64,000 nucleotides of DNA from Simplicispira lacusdiani (GCF_003604195.1 NZ_QXGR01000005.1:1-64000), one strand, 5' to 3'. Shown: positions 36,177 through 49,761, numbered from the stretch's first letter. A program made the numbers and translations. The notes: a model not told the origin generated them from the letters alone.

Positions 36177-36188
36177 TCAGGTCAGAAT
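36156..36188. promoter_or_regulatory. Palindrome 2 upstream of the antitoxin gene
   Basis: ATTCTGACC and GGTCAGAAT are perfect nine-base arms around a 15-base spacer rich in T. It lies 12 bases past the guaB stop and overlaps the -35 box of the toxin-antitoxin promoter, so operator is the likely role. Confidence 0.65.
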
Positions 36189-36200
36189 ACATGTGGCAGA

Positions 36201-37772
<1,572 letters not shown>

Positions 37773-37786
37773 CTAAACTCCAGCGT

Positions 37787-38296
37787 ATGAAAACGCACAA
37801 GCTTCTGCTGTTGGCCCTGGCTTGCACCTGGGCGGTGGGCGCTGCCGCCCAGTGGCAATGGATCGACAAGGATGGCCGCAAGGTCTTCAGCGACCGCCCG
37901 CCGCCGCAGGACATTCCCGACAGCAAAATCCTGAAGCAACCACGCTTCACCGCCCCCGCCCCTGCGGCAGCCGCGGCCAGCAGCGCAGCGGCTGCTCCAG
38001 CACCTGGCGCGCCCGCCAGTGCCCCGGTGGCCTCGGGCAAGGACAAGGAGCTGGAAAAGAAGAAGGCCCAGGCAGAAGCCGAGGAAGCCGCCAAGAAAAA
38101 GGCGGAGGAAACCAAACAGGCTGCCGCACGCACCGAGAACTGCAACCGCGCCAAGCTGGCCATGGCCGCTTTCGAATCTGGCAAGCCGATGCGCATGCCC
38201 AACGCCCAGGGCGAAATGGTTTTTCTAGACGAGGCCGGCCGCTCGGCCGAGATGAAGCGCATCCAGGCCGTCATCGACGCGGACTGCAAACGCTGA
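37787..38296 (+). CDS. DUF4124 domain protein, exported
   Basis: A 169-residue protein with a signal peptide (MKTHKLLLLALACTWAVGAAAQ), followed at once by a DUF4124 motif (WQWIDKDGRKVFSDRPPP), a Pro/Ala linker, a Lys/Glu/Ala-rich coiled segment and a small C-terminal part with two cysteines (NCNRAKLAM, DADCKR). DUF4124 proteins are common in Gammaproteobacteria and Betaproteobacteria; their role is unknown. It is divergent from guaB with 110 bases between starts. Confidence 0.88.
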   Translation: MKTHKLLLLALACTWAVGAAAQWQWIDKDGRKVFSDRPPPQDIPDSKILKQPRFTAPAPAAAAASSAAAAPAPGAPASAPVASGKDKELEKKKAQAEAEEAAKKKAEETKQAAARTENCNRAKLAMAAFESGKPMRMPNAQGEMVFLDEAGRSAEMKRIQAVIDADCKR

Positions 38297-38323
38297 AAGC
38301 CGGGCCCTCAAGGCCCCGGCCGC

Positions 38324-38668
38324 TCAGTAACCGGCCTTGCCACCTGGCCGCTGCCTAGCGAACAGGCCGGTCGCACGGGCTCCCTGGCGCGCGAAACGCT
38401 GGCGTCGCGCCACCTTCGGGTCCACGGTAAGCGCCCGGTACACCTCGATGCGGTCACCGGCGCGCAACACCTCGTCCCGCTCCACCACCCGTCCCCAAAC
38501 ACCGGCAGGCGCCCGTGCTGGCACGACAAGCCCGGCCTCGGCGCCCGCTAGCAAGGCATCCGCCACCGTGGCACCTGCACACAGGTGCAGTTCCCGTTCT
38601 TGCAGCGCGCCGGGAGCGACCTGCACCACCAGGGTGATGCACAGGCAGGCACCATCCAGATCAGCCAT
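38324..38668 (-). CDS. rnfH: RnfH family ubiquitin-like protein (RatB)
   Basis: A 114-residue protein with the beta-grasp fold of the RnfH/UPF0125 family: ITLVVQVAPGALQERELHL, then TVADALLAGAEAGLV and RAGDRIEVYRALTVDPKVARRQRFA. The tail beyond that is basic and variable. It overlaps ratA by eight bases, as usual in the ratA-rnfH pair next to smpB. Its function is not settled. Confidence 0.9.
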   Translation of the reverse strand: MADLDGACLCITLVVQVAPGALQERELHLCAGATVADALLAGAEAGLVVPARAPAGVWGRVVERDEVLRAGDRIEVYRALTVDPKVARRQRFARQGARATGLFARQRPGGKAGY

Positions 38669-39101
38669 ACACCTGCTCGGCACGCTTGACGAAGGCATCG
38701 ACCATGCTGCTGGCGATGCGGTCGAACACCGGCCCCACCAACGCCGCCAGCGGCGCGCTGTCAAAGCCATAGTTCAGCTGCAGCTCGACGCGCGACGCAC
38801 GCTGGCTGCCGTCGCCCACGGCATGGAAATGCCAGTCGCCATCCAGGCGTGAAAACGGCCCTTTGACCAATTGCATGCGCACGCGCCGCCCCGGCTCGTG
38901 CAGGTTGCGCGTCACGAAGGTCTGGCGGATGCCGCTGAGCGCGATGCCAACCTCCGCCAGCATGCCTTCGTTGTCCTGCTCCAGCACGCGCGCATGGTCG
39001 CACCAGGGCAGAAATTGGGGATACTGGGCAACCGCAGTGACCAGGCTGAACATTTCATCGGGGCTGTACCAGATCAATACGGACTTGTGGACGTTTTTCA
39101 T
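38661..39101 (-). CDS. ratA: RatA / COQ10-type START domain protein
   Basis: A 146-residue START-like protein: SVLIWYSPDEMFSLVTAVAQYPQFLPWC near the N-terminus and a C-terminal VFDRIASSMVDAFVKRAEQVYG helix. In the family, RatA is reported to block 70S assembly in Escherichia coli and related proteins bind ubiquinone. The start is ATG 39101. It is divergent from smpB, the conserved arrangement. Confidence 0.92.
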   Translation of the reverse strand: MKNVHKSVLIWYSPDEMFSLVTAVAQYPQFLPWCDHARVLEQDNEGMLAEVGIALSGIRQTFVTRNLHEPGRRVRMQLVKGPFSRLDGDWHFHAVGDGSQRASRVELQLNYGFDSAPLAALVGPVFDRIASSMVDAFVKRAEQVYG

Positions 39102-39229
39102 GGGAGAACACGGTGCGCGCGGCCGAAAGGGATCATCCCCCGGGCGGACGAAACTAGAATCGCTGCTGCGTGATGACAGCAATTGTAGGGAGGGCATTCA
39201 CCTCCCGGCTGACACCAGCCCGACTCCAG

Positions 39230-39703
39230 ATGGCCAAGAAACCCGAAACACCCTCCCGCATCGCCGACAACAAGAAAGCGGCCTACAACTATTTCTTCGA
39301 GGAACGCCACGAGGCGGGCATGGTGCTGCAAGGCTGGGAAGTCAAGGCACTGCGCGAGGGCAAGGTACAGCTGACCGATGGCTACGTGGTGATCCGCGAG
39401 GGCGAGCTGTACCTGATCGGCTGCCAGATCAATCCGCTCAAGACGGCCTCGACGCACGTCAACCCCGAGGCCGCCCGCACCAAGAAACTGCTGCTGAAAA
39501 AAGAGGAGATCAAGCGCCTCATCGGCAAGGTCGAGCAGAAAGGCTACACCCTGGTGCCCCTCAATCTGCACTGGAAGAACGGTCTCGTCAAATGCGAGAT
39601 CGCGCTGGCCAAGGGCAAGGCCGAGCACGACAAACGCGACACCATCAAGGACCGCGAAGGCAAACGAGAGGTCGAGCGCGCCATGAAGAGCAGGCACCGC
39701 TGA
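39230..39703 (+). CDS. smpB: SsrA-binding protein
   Basis: SmpB, 157 residues, carries tmRNA to stalled ribosomes. Signatures are [45 protein letters not shown] and a C-terminal basic tail ([18 protein letters not shown]). ATG 39230 gives the family's usual start; the 20 codons upstream are not supported. No ssrA gene was seen in this window. Confidence 0.96.
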   Translation: MAKKPETPSRIADNKKAAYNYFFEERHEAGMVLQGWEVKALREGKVQLTDGYVVIREGELYLIGCQINPLKTASTHVNPEAARTKKLLLKKEEIKRLIGKVEQKGYTLVPLNLHWKNGLVKCEIALAKGKAEHDKRDTIKDREGKREVERAMKSRHR

Positions 39704-39813
39704 TTTTTCCCGGCGTTTTTTTGGCGGATGATGGAATAAACCCCCACCGCCCTGTGTTTGTCCTGGTGCATGGCCGCCATCCCGCGCGGCCGGCATCCAC
39801 CCGGAGACACGCG

Positions 39814-40179
39814 ATGAAAAAGCTCGGTTTGATGACAGCAGCCCTGGTGCTGGCCGCCTGCCAGTCCATGCCCCATGCCCAGGTGAAGGTGCAGGACGGC
39901 GTCCTGGTCGGCCCCAATGGCATGACGCTCTATACCTTCGACCGCGACATGGCCGGCAACGGCAAGTCGGTGTGCAACGGCCCCTGCGCCACCAACTGGC
40001 CGCCCCTCAAGGCAGAAGGCCCCGCGCCCGGCGGCGACTACAGCGTCGTGCGGCGCGACGACGGCAGCACGCAACTGGCCTACAAGGGCAAGCCGCTGTA
40101 CTACTGGGTCAAGGACACCAAGCCCGGCGACAAGACCGGTGACGGCGTGAACCAGGTCTGGCACGCCGCCAAGCCCTGA
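39814..40179 (+). CDS. COG4315-type lipoprotein with Y-x-(FWY)-x2-D repeats
   Basis: A 121-residue lipoprotein. The lipobox LVLAACQ anchors it after a short signal. Two diagnostic repeats are LYTFDRD and LYYWVKD. CNGPCATNWPPL has two cysteines. Function unknown; relatives often lie beside ECF sigma/anti-sigma pairs, as here, where the sigma gene starts 19 bases downstream. The start ATG 39814 follows GGAGACACGCG. Confidence 0.9.
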   Translation: MKKLGLMTAALVLAACQSMPHAQVKVQDGVLVGPNGMTLYTFDRDMAGNGKSVCNGPCATNWPPLKAEGPAPGGDYSVVRRDDGSTQLAYKGKPLYYWVKDTKPGDKTGDGVNQVWHAAKP

Positions 40180-40198
40180 AGGCCCTCGCAGGTGCCGC

Positions 40199-40708
40199 AT
40201 GGAGCCTCACCGCATCATCGACCATGTGCCCGCCCTGCGGCGCTATGCGCGCGTGCTCACGGGCGACGCCTGGGCCGCCGATGATCTGGTGCAGGACACC
40301 CTGGAGCGCGCCTGCCGCAAATGGCTGCTCTGGCGCTCAGGCAGCAACCTGCGCGCCTGGCTGTTCACGTTGATGCACCGTCTCTACCTGAACCAGCGGC
40401 GCGGCGCAGCGCCCTCGCCGGCTGTCGATATCGACACCCTGCACGAAGGGCTGGCAGCGCCAGCCTCCGGTACCGACGATGCCCTGGACCTCGAACGCTG
40501 CCTGCTGCGCCTGCCGGCCGAACAGCGCGCCGTGCTGCTGCTCGTGGCACTCGAAGACATGCCCTATGCCGACGCGGCGCGCGTGCTGCAGATCCCCGTG
40601 GGCACGGTGATGTCGCGTCTGGCGCGCGCACGAGCCCGGCTGCGCGAACTCATGGAACCCGCCGCGCAGGCGCCGGCCCAACCCTCGGCCCTGCGCCGCC
40701 TCAAATGA
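40199..40708 (+). CDS. ECF RNA polymerase sigma factor
   Basis: A 169-residue ECF sigma factor. Region 2 runs from VPALRRYARVLTGD through WAADDLVQDTLERACRKW; region 4 is LPAEQRAVLLLVALEDMPYADAA with the helix-turn-helix IPVGTVMSRLARARARLRELM. It lies between a small lipoprotein and an anti-sigma factor, probably one operon. Its stop and the next start are 13 bases apart. The stress it answers is unknown. Confidence 0.94.
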   Translation: MEPHRIIDHVPALRRYARVLTGDAWAADDLVQDTLERACRKWLLWRSGSNLRAWLFTLMHRLYLNQRRGAAPSPAVDIDTLHEGLAAPASGTDDALDLERCLLRLPAEQRAVLLLVALEDMPYADAARVLQIPVGTVMSRLARARARLRELMEPAAQAPAQPSALRRLK

Positions 40709-40721
40709 CCCGGTGACCGCC

Positions 40722-41516
40722 ATGCACGAAAGCACACCGCGCCCCATCGACGAAGACGACCTGCACGCCCTGGCGGATGGCCGGCTGGACCCGCCACGCG
40801 CGCGGGCCGTGCGCGAACGCCTGGGCGCCGATGCCGCCGCGCGCCTGGCCGCCTGGGAGCTGCAGCGCGAACGCCTGCGCGCCCTGCACGCAACCATGGC
40901 GCAGGAACCCCTGCCCGAGCCGCTGCGCTCCACGGCCGCGCGGCTGCAGCAGCGCCACGACCGGCAGACCCGGCTGCGCCACCTGGGCGGCATGGCCGCC
41001 TCGGTGCTGCTGGCCTTCGGGCTGGGGTGGACGCTACACGGGCAATGGCAATCCGCGCACTCCGTTTCCACCGCGCCCCTGGCCAGCGCACAGCGCTTTG
41101 CCCAGCAGGCGGCCATGGCCCATGCTGTCTATCAGCCGGAACAGCGCCACCCGGTCGAGGTGGCTGCGGCGCAGCAGGAGCATCTGGTGCAGTGGCTCTC
41201 CAAGCGCCTGGGGCGCCCCTTGACCCTGCCGGTGCTCACGGCGCAGGGCTTCGAGCTGGTGGGTGGGCGCCTGCTGCCGGGTGAGAACGGCGCGCGCGCG
41301 CAATTCATGTACCAGAACGCGGCGGGCCAGCGCATCACGCTCTACCTGGGCGCGCTCGATGGCGCGGGCGCGAGCGAAACGGCCTTCCGCCTGCATGCCG
41401 ACGGCCCTGTGCCCGCCTTCTACTGGCTGGACCAGGGCTTTGGCTACGCTCTCAGCGGACCGCTCTCGCGCGAAGTGCTACTGGCGCTGGCCACGGCCGT
41501 GCACCAGCAGCTCTGA
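40722..41516 (+). CDS. Transmembrane anti-sigma factor
   Basis: A 264-residue anti-sigma factor. The N-terminal cytosolic part (DLHALADGRLDPPRARAV) has no Zn HxxxCxxC motif. A membrane helix follows (LGGMAASVLLAFGLGWTL), then a periplasmic domain (LTLPVLTAQGFELVGGRL). It should sequester the ECF sigma factor. A GTG at 40713 could also start it. It overlaps nothing and ends six bases before the convergent hydratase gene. Confidence 0.88.
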   Translation: MHESTPRPIDEDDLHALADGRLDPPRARAVRERLGADAAARLAAWELQRERLRALHATMAQEPLPEPLRSTAARLQQRHDRQTRLRHLGGMAASVLLAFGLGWTLHGQWQSAHSVSTAPLASAQRFAQQAAMAHAVYQPEQRHPVEVAAAQQEHLVQWLSKRLGRPLTLPVLTAQGFELVGGRLLPGENGARAQFMYQNAAGQRITLYLGALDGAGASETAFRLHADGPVPAFYWLDQGFGYALSGPLSREVLLALATAVHQQL

Positions 41517-41521
41517 CAGGC

Positions 41522-42613
41522 TCAGCGCAGCGCCGCCAGCGGGTGGGCGTGCGCTGGCCAGGGGCTGGCGAAGAACGAGGCCACCAGCTCGGGCGAAACG
41601 TCCTCGATTCGCACGGGGTTCCAGCGCGGGCTGTGGTCCTTGTCCACGGCCAGGGCGCGGATGCCCTCGACCGTTTCGCTCTGGCCAGGGCGCAGGAAGA
41701 AGCAGTGGCGCACCATGTCGCGCTCCATGCGCAGGTCACCCGCCAGGTCCATGCCACGCGCGCGGCGGATCTGCTCCAGCACCACATGCAGCATCAGCGG
41801 CGAGCGCTTGCGCAGCGTGGCCGCCGTGGCGCGCGCCCATTCGCTGTCGGCGGCTTCCAGGGCGGCCACGATGGCCCCCACGCCGTCGAGCGAAAAATAC
41901 TGGTCAATTTGGCTTCTAAGGCCCGCCAGATTTGCGCTAGCAGCTACCATTTTAGAAGCAACAAACGCCTTCACATCGGCGCCATCCACAAAGGCCTGCG
42001 TGCCCAGGGCGTCCCAGACCGCGGCCTGCGCGTCCACCGGCAGGCAGCCATCGGCCAGACCGAAGGCGATGGCGTCACCGGCGCCGATGGTGTCACCCGT
42101 CAGCGCGAGCCATTCACCCACATGGCCGGGGCAACGCGAGAGGAAGTAACCGCCGCCCACGTCGGGGAACAGGCCGATGGCCGTCTCGGGCATGGCCATC
42201 TTGGTGCGCTCGGTCACCACGCGCAGCGCGGCGCCCTGGCTGATACCCATGCCGCCGCCCATGACGATGCCGTCCATGAAGGCGATGTAGGGCTTGTTGT
42301 AGTTGTGGATCAGGTGGTTGAGAGCGTATTCCTCGGTGAAGAAGTCCTCGATCTCCGGGTTGCCCGTGCTGCCCGCCTGGTGCAGGAAGCGGATGTCACC
42401 ACCCGCGCAGAAAGCGCCGAACGGGCCTTCCTTGTTGCTGCCACGAATGGCCACGGCCAGCACGCGCGGGTCTTTCTGCCAGGCCAGCAGCACCGTCATC
42501 AAGTCACGCACCATGCCCAGCGACAAGGCATTGAGCGCCTTGGGGCGGTTGAGCGTGATGCAGCCCACTTGGCCGCGCAATTGAGCCATCACGTCACCGG
42601 TCATCTCCGTCAT
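41522..42613 (-). CDS. 3-hydroxyisobutyryl-CoA hydrolase / enoyl-CoA hydratase family protein
   Basis: A 363-residue crotonase-fold enzyme, length and motifs as in 3-hydroxyisobutyryl-CoA hydrolase of valine breakdown: CITLNRPKALNALSLGM, CAGGDIRFL, MDGIVMGGGMGIS and PDVGGGYFLSRCPGHVGEWLALTG. ATG 42613 has AAGGA upstream and overlaps the stop of the exporter gene by four bases. Codons for about residues 219-237 (KMVAASANLAGLRSQIDQ) come from a dispersed repeat inserted in frame, unusual for a gene of this kind. Confidence 0.88.
   Translation of the reverse strand: MTEMTGDVMAQLRGQVGCITLNRPKALNALSLGMVRDLMTVLLAWQKDPRVLAVAIRGSNKEGPFGAFCAGGDIRFLHQAGSTGNPEIEDFFTEEYALNHLIHNYNKPYIAFMDGIVMGGGMGISQGAALRVVTERTKMAMPETAIGLFPDVGGGYFLSRCPGHVGEWLALTGDTIGAGDAIAFGLADGCLPVDAQAAVWDALGTQAFVDGADVKAFVASKMVAASANLAGLRSQIDQYFSLDGVGAIVAALEAADSEWARATAATLRKRSPLMLHVVLEQIRRARGMDLAGDLRMERDMVRHCFFLRPGQSETVEGIRALAVDKDHSPRWNPVRIEDVSPELVASFFASPWPAHAHPLAALR
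41902..41958 (-). repeat. Dispersed repeat copy 8, inside the hydrolase gene
   Basis: On the coding strand it reads TTCTAAAATGGTAGCTGCTAGCGC and ends GCCTTAGAAGCCAAATTGACC (each read as two pieces), matching the family consensus. The reading frame stays open, adding or replacing about 19 residues. Confidence 0.7.
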
Positions 42614-43524
42614 TTTTGTTCCTTCCAACCGAGTAGTTCATTGAAAACCAGCGCGCCGATCACCAGCGCGCCGCCCGTCAGCACCGCGGGCGCCGGGCGC
42701 TCACCCGCGCCCAGCCATGCCAGCAGAATGCCGAAGATCACCTCCAGCAGGCCCAGCAGCGCCAGTTCAGGCGCCTTGAGCACGCGCCCGCAACGCACCG
42801 CGAGCACGCAGGGAATCGCCAATTGCACCAGCCCGAGCAGGGCCAGCAGCGCCAGGTCGTGCCCGGTGGCCTGGAACGGCCATGCCAGCGGCAGCGTGGC
42901 CATGGAAGAAAGCACCGCGCCGATGAGCACGGCGGGCATCAGATCCACCGCATGGCCATGGCGCTGCGAGTGCTGCACCACCGTCCAGTTGACGGCGGCC
43001 GCCAGCGGCACGCACAGCGCCACCAGCGTGCCTACGATCGGCAAACCGGCCATTTGCGAGCCATACATCCAGGCAATGCCCAGGCCCGCCAGCGCGATGG
43101 CGCCCCAGGTGCGCGGCGCGATGCGGTGGCCGATGAAGGCCCAGGCGAACAGCGCGGTGAGCAAGGGACCGACGGCCATGGTCACCAGCACATTGGCCAC
43201 GGGCATGAGCATGATGGCCACCATGAAGGCGGTGAACATCACGCTCCAGCACAGGCCCGAAATCCACAGCGCCCGGCCGCCGCCGCGCAGCGTGGCCAGC
43301 ACGGCACGCCCCTGCACGGCCGGCAGGATGACGAGCAGCGCCAAAAGGGTAAAGAAGCTGCGCCAGAAGGTCACCTCGAAGCTGCGCGCATGCTCCAGGT
43401 GGCGTGTTACCACGCCAGCGATCGACCACATCAGCGTGACCGCCACCATGAGCCACACCGCCCGGCCATGCGAAAGACCAGGGCTATTGCGCAGCAGCGG
43501 GGGCTGGGCCGTTTCAGTTTTCAT
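42610..43524 (-). CDS. DMT/EamA family membrane exporter
   Basis: A 304-residue protein with ten hydrophobic segments in two EamA halves, for example VWLMVAVTLMWSIAGVV and GLLEVIFGILLAWLGAG near the end. It should export small metabolites across the inner membrane. The start is ATG 43524. The last four bases overlap the hydrolase start, so the two are co-translated. The substrate is unknown. Confidence 0.9.
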   Translation of the reverse strand: MKTETAQPPLLRNSPGLSHGRAVWLMVAVTLMWSIAGVVTRHLEHARSFEVTFWRSFFTLLALLVILPAVQGRAVLATLRGGGRALWISGLCWSVMFTAFMVAIMLMPVANVLVTMAVGPLLTALFAWAFIGHRIAPRTWGAIALAGLGIAWMYGSQMAGLPIVGTLVALCVPLAAAVNWTVVQHSQRHGHAVDLMPAVLIGAVLSSMATLPLAWPFQATGHDLALLALLGLVQLAIPCVLAVRCGRVLKAPELALLGLLEVIFGILLAWLGAGERPAPAVLTGGALVIGALVFNELLGWKEQK

Positions 43525-43550
43525 CGCGTGGCGCTTCACACATGCGCGGC

Positions 43551-43668
43551 CCAGGCCAGTGGCCACCGTGCAAGGGCCGCCCCGCCGCACCGGTGGCGTC
43601 CCCCTGCCCGCAGCGCGCAGCGCTGCGAGAGCGGGGGGAAGGCCCGCAGGGCCTCAGGGGGGTGTCGT
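43551..43668 (-). repeat. Second dispersed repeat family, copy B
   Basis: On the minus strand it begins CACCCCCCTGAGGCCCTGC, passes a G-rich hairpin, then has AGGGGGACGCCACCGGTG. It fills the gap between typA and the exporter, and corresponds to the element at 22595-22668. Confidence 0.65.
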
Positions 43669-43674
43669 TTCATT

Positions 43675-45498
43675 TCATTCACGGCTGGCGCGCTTGCGCT
43701 CATGTTCCTTCAGGAAGCGCTTGCGCAGACGTACGCTCTTGGGCGTGATTTCGACCAGCTCGTCGTCCTCGATGAATTCCACGCCGTATTCCAGCGTCAG
43801 CTCGATCGGGGGCGTGATCTTGATCGCGTCTTCCTTGCCGGAGACGCGGAAGTTGGTCAGCTGCTTGGTGCGGGTGGCGTTCACCACCAGGTCGTTGTCG
43901 CGGCTGTGGATGCCGACGATCATGCCTTCGTACACCGGGTCGTTGGCGCGCACGAACATGCGGCCGCGGTCGTCCAGCTTGCCCAGGGCGTAGGTGAAGA
44001 TTTCACCGTCGTCCATGGAGATCAGCACGCCGTTCTTGCGGCCGCCGATGTCGCCCTTGTGCGGCTCGTAGCTGTCGAAGATGTTGCTGATCAGGCCCGA
44101 ACCGCGCGTCAGGTTCAGGAACTCGTTGGAGAAGCCGATCAGGCCACGCGCCGGGATGCGGTACTCCAGGCGCACGCGGCCACGGCCGTCCGGCTCCATG
44201 TTCACCAGCTCGCCCTTGCGCTCGCCCAGCGCCTGCATGACGCCGCCCTGGTGCTGCTCTTCGATGTCGGCGGTGACCATCTCGATGGGCTCGTACTTCA
44301 CGCCGTCCACGTCCTTGAACAGCACGCGGGGCTTGGAAACGGCCATTTCATAGCCTTCGCGGCGCATGTTCTCCAGCAGGATGGTCAGGTGCAGTTCGCC
44401 CCGGCCCATCACTTCGAACACGCCTTCTTCGTCGGTTTCGTTGACGCGCAGCGCCACGTTGTGCTGCAGTTCCTTCTGCAGGCGGTCCCAGATCTGGCGG
44501 CTGGTCACGTACTTGCCTTCACGGCCGGCCAGTGGCGAGGTGTTCACGCAGAAGTTCATCGTCAGCGTGGGCTCGTCCACCTTGAGCATGGGCAGCGGCG
44601 CGGGCTTGAGCGGGTCGGTCACGGTCACGCCGATGCCGATGTCGGTGATGCCGTTGATCAGCACGATCTCGCCGGGGCCGGCTTCCGTGGCCTGAACGCG
44701 GTCCAGGCCCTGGAACGTCAGCACCTGGTTCACACGGCCCTTGATGGACTTGCCGTCCGGGCCTTCCATCACCAGCACGTCCATGTTGGGCTTGATCGTG
44801 CCCTGGCTGATACGGCCCACGCCGATGCGGCCCACGAAGGTCGAGAAATCGAGCGCGGAGATCTGCAGCTGCAGAGGCGCTGCTGGGTCGCCCTTTTGCG
44901 ACGGCACGTGCTCCAGCACGGTGTTGAACAGCGCCGACATGTCGGGGCCCCACTGCGCGCCGGGCTCACCCTCTTCCATCGAGGTCCAGCCGTTGATGCC
45001 CGAAGCGTACACCACGGGGAAGTCGAGCTGCTCGTCGGTGGCGCCGAGCTTGTCGAACAGGTCGAAGGCCGCGTTCACCACGTGCTGGGGGCGCGCGCCG
45101 GGCTTGTCCACCTTGTTCACCACCAGGATGGGCTTGAGGCCCAGGGCCAGCGCCTTCTTGGTCACGAAGCGCGTCTGCGGCATGGGGCCTTCCTGGGCGT
45201 CGATCAGCAGCACCACGCCGTCCACCATGGACAGGGCGCGTTCCACCTCGCCGCCGAAGTCCGCGTGGCCGGGGGTGTCGACGATGTTGATGTGCGTGCC
45301 CTTCCAGCTCACGGCGCAGTTCTTCGCCAAGATGGTGATGCCCCGTTCCTTTTCGATGGCGTTGTTGTCCATCACGGTATCGACCACCTTCTCGTGTTCG
45401 GCGAAGGTGCCGGACTGGCGCAGCAATTGGTCGACCATGGTCGTTTTGCCATGGTCGACGTGGGCGATGATGGCGATGTTGCGGATTTGTTTGCTCAT
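43675..45498 (-). CDS. typA: GTP-binding translation factor TypA/BipA
   Basis: TypA/BipA, 607 residues, is a ribosome-associated GTPase. G1 is IAHVDHGKTTMVDQLL, G3 DTPGHADFGGEVER and G4 VNKVDKPGAR; EF-G-like domains and the C-terminal TypA-specific domain follow. Length is normal. The start overlaps the truB stop by four bases, placing it at the end of the rimP-nusA operon. Confidence 0.96.
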   Translation of the reverse strand: MSKQIRNIAIIAHVDHGKTTMVDQLLRQSGTFAEHEKVVDTVMDNNAIEKERGITILAKNCAVSWKGTHINIVDTPGHADFGGEVERALSMVDGVVLLIDAQEGPMPQTRFVTKKALALGLKPILVVNKVDKPGARPQHVVNAAFDLFDKLGATDEQLDFPVVYASGINGWTSMEEGEPGAQWGPDMSALFNTVLEHVPSQKGDPAAPLQLQISALDFSTFVGRIGVGRISQGTIKPNMDVLVMEGPDGKSIKGRVNQVLTFQGLDRVQATEAGPGEIVLINGITDIGIGVTVTDPLKPAPLPMLKVDEPTLTMNFCVNTSPLAGREGKYVTSRQIWDRLQKELQHNVALRVNETDEEGVFEVMGRGELHLTILLENMRREGYEMAVSKPRVLFKDVDGVKYEPIEMVTADIEEQHQGGVMQALGERKGELVNMEPDGRGRVRLEYRIPARGLIGFSNEFLNLTRGSGLISNIFDSYEPHKGDIGGRKNGVLISMDDGEIFTYALGKLDDRGRMFVRANDPVYEGMIVGIHSRDNDLVVNATRTKQLTNFRVSGKEDAIKITPPIELTLEYGVEFIEDDELVEITPKSVRLRKRFLKEHERKRASRE

Positions 45499-46493
45499 AG
45501 TTTTTCCAATATGCCGCTGGCTTGTGGGCGCGGCGTGCCTTCCAAAATTTGTTGTATTTCCAGCGGGCTCAGGAGCCTGTCGGGCACCAGCTCTCCGCCC
45601 ACGATATGGCCGACGCCGAGCAGAGCCCGGGGTTGGTCGCCGAACACGGCCACGGCGGGCGCATCGGGCCAGGGGCCCCTGCGGCGCATGCCGGAGAGAA
45701 ACCGGCCCGCATTCTCGCTGTCGAGCGTGACATGCACATGATCGGCCAGCAGCGCCTGCGGCGGCTCCAGGCAGGCCAGGCGCGCATCCTCGTCCAGGGC
45801 TTCAAGCTGCTGCAGGGTGATGCAACGCTCCACGCCAATGCCCCCGGTGCCGGTGCGGCGCAGGAAGGTGAGATGCGCACCGCAGCCCAGGGCCGCGCCG
45901 ATGTCCTCGCCCAGCGTTCGGATGTAGGTGCCCTTGCTGCAGGTCACTATCATTTTAATAGCTGGTTGCGCTTGGCTGTCGTGCGTCAGGGCCAATTCCA
46001 ATGCATGAATCACCACGTCGCGCGGCGCGCGCTCGACGGCGATGCCGGCGCGCGCATATTCGTACAGCGCCTTGCCGTCTTTCTTGAGCGCGCTGTGCAT
46101 GGGCGGTACCTGGCGGATCGGGCCGGTGAACTGCTGTTGCACGGCGGCCAGGCGCTCGGGCGTGAGCTGGGCCGGATCGACGTCACGCCGCTCCAGCACC
46201 TCGCCCTCGGCGTCGCCGGTGGTGGTGGTCACGCCCAGCAAAGCCACGGCCTCGTAGGTCTTGGCCGCTTCGAGCTGCAGCTGGCTGAACTTGGTGGCCG
46301 CGCCAAAACACAGCGGCAGCACGCCGCTGGCCAGCGGGTCGAGCGTGCCCGTGTGCCCGGCCTTTTCGGCGCGCAGCAACCACTTGGCCTTCTGCAAGGC
46401 CTGGTTGCTGGTGATGCCCAGCGGCTTGTCGATCAGCAGCACCCCGTGCACAGGGCGCCGGACGACCCTCGTGCGCGGCGCGTCCATGGTCAT
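45495..46493 (-). CDS. truB: tRNA pseudouridine(55) synthase
   Basis: TruB, 332 residues, makes pseudouridine 55 in tRNA. The catalytic motif is [12 protein letters not shown] with Asp52, and [13 protein letters not shown] is the second signature. About residues 168-184 ([15 protein letters not shown]) correspond to a dispersed repeat inserted in frame in a surface turn; this stretch is about two residues longer than in E. coli TruB as I recall it. It overlaps rbfA and typA by four bases each. Confidence 0.95.
   Translation of the reverse strand: MTMDAPRTRVVRRPVHGVLLIDKPLGITSNQALQKAKWLLRAEKAGHTGTLDPLASGVLPLCFGAATKFSQLQLEAAKTYEAVALLGVTTTTGDAEGEVLERRDVDPAQLTPERLAAVQQQFTGPIRQVPPMHSALKKDGKALYEYARAGIAVERAPRDVVIHALELALTHDSQAQPAIKMIVTCSKGTYIRTLGEDIGAALGCGAHLTFLRRTGTGGIGVERCITLQQLEALDEDARLACLEPPQALLADHVHVTLDSENAGRFLSGMRRRGPWPDAPAVAVFGDQPRALLGVGHIVGGELVPDRLLSPLEIQQILEGTPRPQASGILEKL
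45943..45996 (+). repeat. Dispersed repeat copy 9, inside truB
   Basis: Reads TCACTATCATTTTAATAGCTGG then TTGCGCTTGGCTGTCG; this is the opposite orientation to truB coding. It lies in codons for a turn between strands, upstream of CSKGTYIRT. Confidence 0.55.
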
Positions 46494-46867
46494 TCGTCCG
46501 CGTCTTTGGCGCGCGAGGAAACCGCCTTGGCGATCAAGGCGTTCATGTCCGCCGCACGCTCCTGCGTCCGGTCGTACACGAAATGCAACGTGGGCACGGT
46601 GTGAATGTGCAAGCGCTTGAACAGGCCGTTGCGCAGGTGCCCCGCCGCATGGTTGAGGGCCTCCTGCGTGGCCTGCGGGTCGCCCACGAGCACGCTGAAG
46701 AACACCTTGGCATGCGCGTAGTCGGGCGTGACCTCCACGGCCTGCAGCGTGACCATGCCCACGCGCGGGTCCTTCAACTCGCGCGCGATCAGCTCGGTCA
46801 GGTCGCGCTGGATCTGGTCCGCGACCTTGAAGCCGCGGTTGGGCGTGGATGACTTCTTCGCTGCCAT
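46490..46867 (-). CDS. rbfA: Ribosome-binding factor A
   Basis: RbfA, 125 residues, assists late 30S maturation. Signatures are [18 protein letters not shown] [35 protein letters not shown] and [19 protein letters not shown]. Length is standard. It lies between infB (3-base gap) and truB (4-base overlap). Confidence 0.95.
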   Translation of the reverse strand: MAAKKSSTPNRGFKVADQIQRDLTELIARELKDPRVGMVTLQAVEVTPDYAHAKVFFSVLVGDPQATQEALNHAAGHLRNGLFKRLHIHTVPTLHFVYDRTQERAADMNALIAKAVSSRAKDADE

Positions 46868-46870
46868 GGC

Positions 46871-49738
<2,868 letters not shown>

Positions 49739-49761
49739 ATTCGGTACGTGCCTCCCTGACC

